From NCBI GenBank assembly GCA_902493585.1, contig CABUPZ010000019.1, positions 1 through 41,707 of the forward strand: a stretch of 41,707 bases of DNA. Direction: 5' to 3'. Positions within the stretch are counted from its first letter, which is position 1. Each line of letters opens with the position of its first letter. The notes under the pieces are model-generated. The model saw nothing but the letters and a program-made list of their open reading frames with translations. It made no database searches and was not told where the DNA came from. Origin of the DNA: an uncultured Fusicatenibacter sp. GTDB taxonomy: Bacteria; Bacillota; Clostridia; Lachnospirales; Lachnospiraceae. This document shows positions 1 to 6,996 of this stretch, in pieces. Position numbers and translations under genes: made by a program.

Positions 1-156
1 TTTTTACTTCTGAAAATCAGTAAGGTTTCTTTATATACGTTATGAAATAAAATTTTTATCTCTTGAATAATCACAAAATGTTGCCATTTTGTTGTCGGTT
101 ACTAAACAAATTTGTTTGAAACCCGCATAAATACTGGCACCTTGTGATTGTGTGGA
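1..156. other. AT-rich non-coding DNA downstream of guaA
   Basis: No gene is visible. The segment is clearly more AT-rich than guaA. It contains a small hairpin (8-bp arms at 73-80 and 85-92) and a 12-bp palindrome at 105-116. On the minus strand the hairpin lies about 65 nt past the guaA stop but lacks a strong U-tract, so its role as a terminator is uncertain. The guaA 3' end is a known integration target for genomic islands, so a boundary is possible but not shown. Confidence 0.5.
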
Positions 157-1698
157 TTATTCGAACTCAATCGTCCCCGGCGGCTTACTAGTACAATCAT
201 ACACTACGCGATTCACGCCCTTCACCTCATTGACGATCCGATTCGTCACCTTATGCAACACCTCCCACGGAATCTCCGCAGCCTCCGCCGTCATAAAGTC
301 GCTGGTCGTAACCGCTCTGAGGGCTACGGCATAGTCATAGGTTCTCTCATCACCCATAACTCCAACCGACCGCATATTGGTCAGAGCCGCAAAATACTGT
401 CCCAGCCCCTTGTCGCAGCCGGCTTTTGCGATCTCCTCACGGTAAATTGCATCCGCATCCTGAACGATCTTTACTTTCTCTTCCGTCACTTCTCCGATGA
501 TCCGGATACCAAGACCCGGGCCTGGGAACGGCTGACGGCTTACCAGATACTCCGGAATGCCGAGCTCACGTCCTGCCGCACGAACTTCATCCTTGAACAG
601 CAGCCTCAGCGGCTCCACGATTTCCTTGAAATCTACATAATCCGGCAACCCTCCCACGTTGTGGTGAGATTTGATGGTCGCGGATTTTCCAAGTCCGGAT
701 TCGATCACGTCCGGATAGATGGTTCCCTGTACCAGGAAATCCACCGCTCCGATCTTTTTCGCCTCTTCCTCGAAGACGCGGATAAATTCTTCGCCGATGA
801 TCTTTCTCTTTGCCTCCGGCTCTGTCACGCCTTTCAGCTTCTCATAAAATCTCTGCTGTGCGTTGACACGGATAAAGTTCAGATCGTACGGGCCTTCCGG
901 ACCGAATACGGATTCTACCTCATCGCCTTCATTTTTTCTCAGCAGACCATGGTCTACAAACACACAGGTCAGCTGCTTGCCGATTGCTTTTGCCAGAAGA
1001 ACTGCTGCCACAGAAGAATCCACTCCGCCGGAGAGTGCACACAGCACTTTTCCGCTGCCGATTTTCTCGCGCAGCTGGGCAATTGTTGTCTCTACAAAGG
1101 AATCCATGCGCCAGGTTCCTGTGCAGCCGCATACCTCATATACAAAGTTGGAAAGCATTTTCTTTCCTTCCTGGGTATGCATAACTTCCGGATGGAACTG
1201 TGTCGCATACAGTTTTCTTTCCGGGCATTCCATCGCCGCTACCGGACATACCGGGGTGGAAGCCGTGATCTGGAATCCTTCCGGCGCTTTGGAAATATAG
1301 TCGGTATGGCTCATCCAGCAGATGGTCTTTCTCTCCACATTCTGGAAAAGTACGGAAGAAGCCTCCGTATCCACCTCTGTCTTTCCATATTCGCTGACCG
1401 GTGCGGTCTCCACCTTTCCCCCAAGCAGATATGCCATCAGCTGAGAACCGTAGCAGATTCCCAGGATCGGGATGCCAAGTTCAAAAATCTCAGCGCTGCA
1501 TCTTGGGGAGTCCTCTCCGTATACGCTGTTCGGTCCGCCGGTGAAAATGATTCCTTTCGGATTCATCCCACGGATCTTGTCCAGAGACAGGGTATAAGGA
1601 TGAACTTCCGCATACACGTTACACTCGCGGACACGGCGGGCAATCAACTGATTGTACTGACCACCGAAATCCAGAACGATAATCATCTCTCGCTCCAC
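157..1698 (-). CDS. guaA: GMP synthase (glutamine-hydrolysing)
   Basis: Converts XMP to GMP in the cytoplasm, using ATP and ammonia released from glutamine; the last step of de novo guanine nucleotide synthesis. The N-terminal class I amidotransferase domain shows the nucleophile Cys82 in GICYG and the partner His169/Glu171 in FHPEV. The ATP pyrophosphatase P-loop SGGVDSS follows at 223-229. The C-terminal dimerisation domain holds RQPFPGPGLG and ends in KPPGTIEFE, the normal GuaA terminus, so the 513-aa protein is complete. The start is GTG at 1698, seven bases after a GGAGG ribosome-binding site. It is monocistronic with its own promoter. Confidence 0.98.
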   Translation of the reverse strand: MEREMIIVLDFGGQYNQLIARRVRECNVYAEVHPYTLSLDKIRGMNPKGIIFTGGPNSVYGEDSPRCSAEIFELGIPILGICYGSQLMAYLLGGKVETAPVSEYGKTEVDTEASSVLFQNVERKTICWMSHTDYISKAPEGFQITASTPVCPVAAMECPERKLYATQFHPEVMHTQEGKKMLSNFVYEVCGCTGTWRMDSFVETTIAQLREKIGSGKVLCALSGGVDSSVAAVLLAKAIGKQLTCVFVDHGLLRKNEGDEVESVFGPEGPYDLNFIRVNAQQRFYEKLKGVTEPEAKRKIIGEEFIRVFEEEAKKIGAVDFLVQGTIYPDVIESGLGKSATIKSHHNVGGLPDYVDFKEIVEPLRLLFKDEVRAAGRELGIPEYLVSRQPFPGPGLGIRIIGEVTEEKVKIVQDADAIYREEIAKAGCDKGLGQYFAALTNMRSVGVMGDERTYDYAVALRAVTTSDFMTAEAAEIPWEVLHKVTNRIVNEVKGVNRVVYDCTSKPPGTIEFE

Positions 1699-1772
1699 GT
1701 TTGTTCCTCCTATGATCTCTATTTTGACACGCCGCCCATTGAAAAAGGCGGCAGTTCCTAACTATAATACCG

Positions 1773-1801
1773 ATTATAAAAGATTTCCGGGGGCTTGACA
1801 A
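1773..1801 (-). promoter_or_regulatory. guaA promoter
   Basis: On the minus strand TTGTCA (1801-1796), a 17-nt spacer and TATAAT (1778-1773). The leader of about 70 nt contains a GCCGCC/GGCGGC hairpin at 1731-1752. I see no guanine-riboswitch pattern in it. Confidence 0.75.
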
Positions 1802-1898
1802 GTCTCTGCCGCAAAATTCGCCGTATTCCCTTGCCTTCCCTCTTTTTTCGTAAAACTCTTGTGAAAATCTTCCCATCTTCCCAAAGGTTTGCTGTGCC

Positions 1899-3260
1899 CT
1901 ACAGTTCCTCTGCCGTCTTCTTCTGCCAGTTTCCGCGCAGATACCGTACCAGGAAACACACCGCACGCACCGCCCAGTCGATGGTCATCGCCACCCACAC
2001 GCCGAACACTCCAAGACCTAAGACCTGTCCCAGCACATAGCTGAGGCCGATGCGGAAGATCCACATGGAGAAAATAGACAGTACCATGCAGAATGTTACG
2101 TCGTTGGACGCCCGAAGGGTGTTGGGCAGGGAGAAGGACAGCGGCCAGATCAGCATGGTGCAGATTCCGTGATAGACCAGAATCTTTTCCGCCGTCTCGG
2201 TTGCTTCCGGTGACAGGCTGTACACATTCAGGATCAGCGGAAGAACCAGAATCACTGCGATACAGGAGAATACCAACCCTGCGTAAATCAACTTGATCAG
2301 TTTTTTCGTATAATACCGCACCTGGCCGTACTGGTTGGCTCCCACACACTGAGCACAGACCGTCAGGATTGCGTTTCCTATCGCCATTCCCGGCAGTGTC
2401 TGGAAGACAGCGATGGTGTTGGATACGGCATTGGCCGCGATCGCCGCCGTGCCGAACTGAGTGACAAGGCTCAGCACCAGGATTTTTCCAAGCTGAAACA
2501 TACTGTTTTCCAATCCATTGGGTACGCCGATCCGCAGGATTTTCTTCAGTGTCGGCCAGTGAAGCTTCCATACAACCGGCCGGGTCAGATGCAGGACGTG
2601 ATCCGTCTTATAAGCTCTGGCAAGAATGACCACCGCCGCAAACATACGGGAGACCAGGGTAGGGATCGCCGCTCCCTCCACACCGAAATGAAAGCCGTAC
2701 AGCAGAATTCCGTTTCCGATAATGTTGATCACATTCATAAGAAGGGATATTTTCATCGGTGTCTTTGAGTCGCCCTGGGCACGGAAAATGGCTGCCCCCG
2801 CATTGTAGATGGAAATAAAAGGAATGGATGCGGATACGATCAGAAAATAGATGTTACAGTTGTTCCAGACATCCGGTTCGATATGGCCGAAGACCACATT
2901 CAGGATAAACGTGCGCAGCACATACATCAGTCCCATGACGAGAATGGACAGGATGCCTGTCGCAAGCACCAGCTGATCCGCCGCCTGGCATGCCTGTTCC
3001 GGGCGTTTCTTGCCCAGATACTGTCCGCACACCACAGCGCCTCCGGTGGCAAGCGCGGTAAAGATATTGATCAGCAGGACAAAGATCGTATCCACCAGGG
3101 ACACGCCGGACACTGCCGCCTCTCCCACGCTGGATACCATGATGGAATCCGCCATTCCAACCGTAATGGCAAGCAGCTGTTCGATCAGCAGCGGCAGGAT
3201 CAGCCGCTTCAGGTCCTGGTCGGAAAACAGATAATTTTCATCTGCAGGTTTCGCTTTCAT
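1899..3260 (-). CDS. MATE family efflux transporter
   Basis: A 453-aa polytopic membrane protein of the MATE (multidrug and toxic compound extrusion) family, expected to export cationic drugs or metabolites by Na+ or H+ antiport. It has about 12 hydrophobic segments in two halves. Family-typical stretches include an N-terminal LPLLIEQLLAITVGMADSI and the interdomain part around residues 215-260. Its length is normal for the family. The ATG at 3260 is preceded by a GGGGGAG ribosome-binding site and a good promoter. The gene stands alone between guaA and the SPOCS/LysM gene, so the context does not reveal a substrate. Confidence 0.9.
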   Translation of the reverse strand: MKAKPADENYLFSDQDLKRLILPLLIEQLLAITVGMADSIMVSSVGEAAVSGVSLVDTIFVLLINIFTALATGGAVVCGQYLGKKRPEQACQAADQLVLATGILSILVMGLMYVLRTFILNVVFGHIEPDVWNNCNIYFLIVSASIPFISIYNAGAAIFRAQGDSKTPMKISLLMNVINIIGNGILLYGFHFGVEGAAIPTLVSRMFAAVVILARAYKTDHVLHLTRPVVWKLHWPTLKKILRIGVPNGLENSMFQLGKILVLSLVTQFGTAAIAANAVSNTIAVFQTLPGMAIGNAILTVCAQCVGANQYGQVRYYTKKLIKLIYAGLVFSCIAVILVLPLILNVYSLSPEATETAEKILVYHGICTMLIWPLSFSLPNTLRASNDVTFCMVLSIFSMWIFRIGLSYVLGQVLGLGVFGVWVAMTIDWAVRAVCFLVRYLRGNWQKKTAEEL

Positions 3261-3296
3261 AGTTCTCCCCCTCGTACAAAAGATTACTCTTCCATC

Positions 3297-3325
3297 ATAT
3301 TAAAACCTGTGTAAAGAAAATTCAA
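3297..3325 (-). promoter_or_regulatory. Promoter of the MATE gene
   Basis: Minus strand TTGAAT (3325-3320), 17-nt spacer, TAATAT (3302-3297). The -35 hexamer is part of an 11-bp tandem direct repeat (AATTCAAGAGC-like units at about 3319-3341), which could be a regulator site. The rest of the gap up to 3575 shows no convincing gene: a 71-codon frame at 3333-3548 has no family resemblance. Confidence 0.6.
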
Positions 3326-3575
3326 GAGCAATTCAAGAGCTTTGTAAAATTTTACCTGGCAGTTCAACCGGAGCTGTGTCTTTCCTGTACAGACGGCAGA
3401 AAAACATAGTCTCTGTAGGTATCTGCCCCATCGCGAAACGAAAAAAGTTCAAAGAAAAAGCAGCCCCGCAGTCGCTTTCTTTCCTGCAACCACGAAACCG
3501 CTTTTCTTCCTCTTTCATTTGATTTTCCAAACTATCCTTTTCTCTCACTTTGGCTCTGTTCTGCCGGCCGCGCTT

Positions 3576-5135
3576 CTATTCAATACTCTTCACCAGCAGC
3601 AGGGACTGCATCGGCCGGATCTCATCGCCTTTCAGGTTATTCAGCTCACGGATCTCATCGGTAGTCGTATAAAATTTCTTCGCGATGTCCCACAGAGTAT
3701 CGCCGTTCTGCACCATATAGCAGACAATTCCCGGCATGTTCTGTATCTTTTCCCTGTCCAGAGGATTTTCCTGAACACACTGCATCACAGACTCCTGCTG
3801 CTGGTTCAGGACGATGGCATTCAGGTTGATCACCGCTTTTGCCTCGATCTCATTGCTGTCCAGCATGGTGGCAGACAGCTGCTCCAGATCTGTACGCAGG
3901 TAATACCGGCAGTTTTTGTCGATTCCTTCCGCCTCGATCACATGCGTAAACGGAATCGCCGCTTCCGCCGCATAAAATGGCATATCGTCATCGCTGACTA
4001 TGTACAGGATCCTCAGTTCCACGATTCCCTGTACCTGAATGCCGTTTTCCACCAGTTTTACCTCATCCAGCTTGATCTTTCCATCGCTGTGACACAGTTG
4101 GAGGATGCGGTTCTGAGGACCACTGACAGAAATCCTGTCACCGACCCTGCATTTGGAATAGTTGCGGATCAGAAGATTTTCCAGAACCTCCTCCTGGCTG
4201 ACCGGAACACAGTCCATCTTCGGAGTGTAAACATCCTGCAGAAGGGAAATCGTTTCCTCCTGATACAGTTTCATATCCAATTCCAGAACCGCATCTGCCT
4301 GGAACATCCGCTCCTCTCCGTCCGCATCCGGCTGAACCTCCACGTTTGCCTGGATCATGGAGGCTTCAATATTGGGGATCATCTCCGCCGTACAGCCGGA
4401 ACACTCTACTTCCCCGTGAAACGGGATTGCCTGCTCCACCCACTGCAGCGGCTGTTCCCCGTCATCGCCCGCATACAGGCAGAACAGAAACAGCTCGCCT
4501 TTGGCATTGATCTTGTTTTCCTCCGGACGCAGTTCCAGCCCCCGTACCTCCATATCTTTCCAGAGAATCTCATGAATGTTGGGCTTGTTGGAGGCCAGCG
4601 TCACCGTCTCCTTGATCCGCAGCGTATCTTTTTTCTGCACACCCAGTTCCAGTACCCGGAATTCTTTCTTTTTCATCGAAATCCCTTCTCCGTCCCGGAG
4701 TCCCACCGGCACCGGTATATCCCGGAGTTCTTCGATGGAAGTGTCAAAGGTCACGACGGAACGAATATTCAGTTTCCGGGAATTGATCCTGTGAATGGTC
4801 AGATCCTCCAGATCCCATTTCAGGCAGATCTTATCTCCGCCCAACAGACCGTCCAGATTGATCGTCTCATCGATGGGGAGTTCTCCCTTAAGGCTGTGGA
4901 TCCTTCTGCTCCCATCGTCCGCCACATACAGCAGATGGAATACCAGACTGCCGAACACCCGGGCTTTTCCCTCCGAAACCTGGACGTCAGAAATCTCAAC
5001 CTCTCCTTTTTTCTGGATCATTCTTCCCACATCCGGTTTCGCATCCGGCACATTGAAATCCTCGTCAAAGGTCACCTGCGAAACCGCCTCGCTTTTTCTG
5101 CACATCTGATGTAAATTTCTCTTCACCAATTCCAT
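3576..5135 (-). CDS. SPOCS (DUF3794) and LysM domain protein, likely spore coat/cortex associated
   Basis: A 519-aa protein built from repeated SPOCS/DUF3794 units and a C-terminal LysM domain. The first unit (about residues 16-140) has the family opening VTFDEDFNVPDAKPDVGRM. Related strand-rich units follow at about 240-310 and 330-440. LysM occupies roughly 473-519 (NGDTLWDIAKKFY) and should bind peptidoglycan. Proteins of this architecture in Clostridia are associated with spore coat assembly, so a role at the spore surface is inferred from the family. No signal peptide is visible. The start ATG has a GGAG ribosome-binding site. It lies 17 bp downstream of the PrcB-like lipoprotein gene and is probably co-transcribed with it. 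Confidence 0.85.
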   Translation of the reverse strand: MELVKRNLHQMCRKSEAVSQVTFDEDFNVPDAKPDVGRMIQKKGEVEISDVQVSEGKARVFGSLVFHLLYVADDGSRRIHSLKGELPIDETINLDGLLGGDKICLKWDLEDLTIHRINSRKLNIRSVVTFDTSIEELRDIPVPVGLRDGEGISMKKKEFRVLELGVQKKDTLRIKETVTLASNKPNIHEILWKDMEVRGLELRPEENKINAKGELFLFCLYAGDDGEQPLQWVEQAIPFHGEVECSGCTAEMIPNIEASMIQANVEVQPDADGEERMFQADAVLELDMKLYQEETISLLQDVYTPKMDCVPVSQEEVLENLLIRNYSKCRVGDRISVSGPQNRILQLCHSDGKIKLDEVKLVENGIQVQGIVELRILYIVSDDDMPFYAAEAAIPFTHVIEAEGIDKNCRYYLRTDLEQLSATMLDSNEIEAKAVINLNAIVLNQQQESVMQCVQENPLDREKIQNMPGIVCYMVQNGDTLWDIAKKFYTTTDEIRELNNLKGDEIRPMQSLLLVKSIE

Positions 5136-5152
5136 AGGTCCGCTGCTCCTTT

Positions 5153-5581
5153 CTATCCTTCAAAAACCACGCTGGCATCCTCCCGCGCTTCCAGCTTCAG
5201 AACGATCGTAGGACAGGATCCGTCCCCTTTCTGTTCTTCCCTGGTTGCCGGTCCCTCCAGCGCTGTCTTCACATGAATGACCTCTCCTGCCGCATACAGG
5301 CTTTCCACACGGATGCTGTATCCTCCGCTGTTCTGACGCCCATATCCCTTCATCAGATACAGAAACCCTCCGCTTTCATAGGCCAGCGCAAACGGTTCCT
5401 GCCCCTGCTCTTCCAGTACCTTCCGCACTTCTTCCGGAAGATCATCGCTTCCAAGCACGGTATATTCCACCTCTTTCGCCTCTCCCTCCGATACGTCCAC
5501 AATCCTGCATCCCGCCAGCACCGGTATCAGAAGGCAGATAAACACCATTCGGATCATCCATCGCCCCATAACTCCTATCAT
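5153..5581 (-). CDS. PrcB-C domain lipoprotein
   Basis: A 142-aa secreted lipoprotein candidate. The N-terminus is a short hydrophobic signal ending in the lipobox LAGC (Cys at residue 24), so it should be anchored to the outer membrane leaflet. The rest resembles the PrcB C-terminal domain: FLYLMKGYGRQNSGGYSI matches its 'YL...G....GGYsI' core and a following strand-rich region ends in VVLK-like sequence. The precise role is unknown. Start choice is uncertain: ATG codons at 5581, 5569 and 5557 are in frame, and an AGGAG lies 10 nt before the 5557 codon, making that the best-spaced one. It precedes the SPOCS/LysM gene in the same transcript. Confidence 0.7.
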   Translation of the reverse strand: MIGVMGRWMIRMVFICLLIPVLAGCRIVDVSEGEAKEVEYTVLGSDDLPEEVRKVLEEQGQEPFALAYESGGFLYLMKGYGRQNSGGYSIRVESLYAAGEVIHVKTALEGPATREEQKGDGSCPTIVLKLEAREDASVVFEG

Positions 5582-5594
5582 CCTGTCTTTTCAG

Positions 5595-5636
5595 CCGTCT
5601 GCCATCTCTGCAAAGACGACGGACTTTGGCAGACGG
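5595..5636 (-). other. Hairpin in the leader of the lipoprotein gene
   Basis: Perfect 10-bp inverted repeat (CCGTCTGCCA at 5595-5604, TGGCAGACGG at 5627-5636) just upstream of the lipoprotein start. There is no U-tract, so it may be an mRNA structure or an operator rather than a terminator. Confidence 0.5.
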
Positions 5637-5678
5637 ACTCTCTTTCTATCTATTTTATGCTCTACATTTCAAAATATG

Positions 5679-5707
5679 TTGCAAGCGGAAGGTAAATTAC
5701 ATATACT
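5679..5707 (+). promoter_or_regulatory. plsC promoter
   Basis: TTGCAA at 5679-5684, a 17-nt spacer and TATACT at 5702-5707, followed by a leader of about 110 nt that contains the 28-nt palindrome at 5742-5769. Confidence 0.7.
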
Positions 5708-5741
5708 ATTAGAAGAGTGTTTGAGAATGGAGCAGAAATTT

Positions 5742-5769
5742 GTAACGGTTCAGCCCGCTGAATGATTAC
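5742..5769. repeat. 28-nt palindromic repeat, copy 1
   Basis: Imperfect palindrome with 13-nt arms (GTAACGGTTCAGC and GCTGAATGATTAC) around a CC centre. The same layout recurs at 18859-18886 and 38807-38834, with related or half copies at 11336-11365 and 16511-16532. Here it lies in the plsC mRNA leader. Confidence 0.6.
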
Positions 5770-5822
5770 TGAAATCTGCGGACATTCTCTCGGCTACTAC
5801 AAAAGAAAAGGAGATTTTATTC

Positions 5823-6563
5823 GTGATTCGTTTTATCATCACCGTCTGTTTTGTGATCCTCTATCTGATCGTGACAATCCCGGTGCTCCTTGCAATCTGG
5901 CTGATCGGACTGCGCAAACCGCAGGTTCGCCACAAGGTGGCAAGAGCGATGATCCGCTGGGCATTTTCCACTATACTGAAAATCGACGGCGTCACCATCA
6001 CGGCGCTGGGACAGGAACGGATTCCCAAAGATCAGGCAGTTCTCTATATCGGAAACCACAGAAGCTTTTTTGATATCCTTCTGACTTATGTGCTGGTTCC
6101 CGATCTGACAGGATTCGTCGCAAAAAAAGAACTGTCGAAATTTCCGGTATTTAAGGTCTGGATGAAGTACATTCACTGCCTGTTTCTGGATCGTTCCGAC
6201 ATCAAAGAAGGTCTGAAAATAATCCTTGCCGGCGCAGAAAAGATCAAACAGGGCATTTCTATCTTCATCTTCCCGGAAGGCACACGCAGCAATGGACCGG
6301 ATGAACTGGATATGTTGGAATTCCACAACGGTTCTCTGAAGATGGCAAGCAAAGCCAACTGCCCGATCGTTCCGGTTGCGCTGCTCAACACAAGAAATAT
6401 CTTTGAAGCACACTTCCCAACGATCCGGAAAACCCATGTGGTAATCGAATTCGGCGAGCCGATCATCCTCTCGGAGCTTTCCAAAGAGGATAAGAAAAAT
6501 ATCGGACCGTATACACAGAATGTTCTGAAAAGCATGCTGAAAAAAAATAAGCCGATGCTTTAA
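5823..6563 (+). CDS. plsC: 1-acyl-sn-glycerol-3-phosphate acyltransferase
   Basis: Adds the second acyl chain to lysophosphatidate to give phosphatidic acid, the branch point of membrane lipid synthesis, at the inner face of the membrane. The 246-aa protein starts with a hydrophobic segment (residues 2-28). It then carries the acyltransferase motif NHRSFFD (78-84, the H-x4-D catalytic pair) and the glycerophosphate-binding motif FPEGTRS (150-156). Length and motif spacing are normal. The start is GTG at 5823, preceded by AAAGGAG at good spacing. It has its own promoter and is transcribed divergently from the lipoprotein gene. No strong terminator is seen, only a TGCAAAAG/CTTTTGCA pairing (6570-6632). 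Confidence 0.93.
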   Translation: MIRFIITVCFVILYLIVTIPVLLAIWLIGLRKPQVRHKVARAMIRWAFSTILKIDGVTITALGQERIPKDQAVLYIGNHRSFFDILLTYVLVPDLTGFVAKKELSKFPVFKVWMKYIHCLFLDRSDIKEGLKIILAGAEKIKQGISIFIFPEGTRSNGPDELDMLEFHNGSLKMASKANCPIVPVALLNTRNIFEAHFPTIRKTHVVIEFGEPIILSELSKEDKKNIGPYTQNVLKSMLKKNKPML

Positions 6564-6717
6564 GTTGGGTGCAAAAGGGACAAAAGACGCCAGTGACCGG
6601 GTGCTAGTAGTTATAAATTTTTCTCTTTTGCAAATTGCCGAAACACCTTGCCCGTTTCCCTGGTTGCATACAACTCTGCAAATATGCGCTTATTAGAATT
6701 TAATCAGTCAAATAAAT

Positions 6718-6853
6718 AAATCCCTGAGCGGGGCATACATACATGTACAATAGCTGTCTGTGAGAAAACAGGAAAATCCTAACCTTTTGAAACCATTGGA
6801 TTTTACGCTCCACAGCCGCACGCCATATGTATCTGCCACCTGCTCAGGGATTT
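6718..6853. ncRNA. Candidate structured RNA or hairpin element, strand unknown
   Basis: A 136-nt segment closed by a perfect 12-bp inverted repeat (AAATCCCTGAGC at 6718-6729, GCTCAGGGATTT at 6842-6853). Further nested pairings lie inside: GGCA/TGCC, TACAT/ATGTA, GCTGT/ACAGC and AAAATCC/GGATTTT, all in correct order for one long bulged rod. That shape is reminiscent of 6S-type RNA but shorter, and I cannot name a family. No clear promoter or U-tract fixes the strand. It lies between plsC and the murF stop, where nothing else is coded. A non-autonomous mobile element is the alternative. Confidence 0.45.
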
Positions 6854-6879
6854 CTTATTCACTTTGTCCAATAAAAGCT

Positions 6880-6951
6880 AGAGCGTGTTTGAAAGTTCAT
6901 TCCTGCAAACTTTGACGTCATTTTGCGGAAACTGTTTTTCAAACACGCTCT
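6880..6951. repeat. 72-bp terminal-inverted-repeat element (MITE-like)
   Basis: Perfect 15-bp terminal inverted repeats (AGAGCGTGTTTGAAA at 6880-6894 and its complement at 6937-6951) flank an imperfectly palindromic interior (TTCCTGCAAA versus TTTTGCGGAA). It codes for nothing. A 26-nt stretch of its left half recurs at 8465-8490 with 22 of 26 identities, and an end-like piece recurs at 16557-16572, which points to a dispersed repeat family. On the minus strand it lies just past the murF stop and might also serve as a terminator. Confidence 0.65.
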
Positions 6952-6996
6952 GAAGCATTTCTATCTGATCTATGATTGTTTTTTTATTATTTTACA

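Noticed and set aside
148..1761. 537-codon open frame on the plus strand
   Set aside because: It is antisense to the full length of guaA, which has all its catalytic motifs; the opposite frame stays open because of codon bias.
1699..1765. Purine riboswitch in the guaA leader
   Set aside because: The leader is only about 70 nt and has one simple GCCGCC hairpin without the three-way junction features.
3333..3548. 71-codon minus-strand frame upstream of the MATE promoter
   Set aside because: No ribosome-binding site, no recognisable composition, and it overlaps the -35 region of the MATE promoter.
3519..5114. 531-codon plus-strand frame
   Set aside because: Antisense to the SPOCS/LysM gene, which has recognisable domains and a ribosome-binding site.
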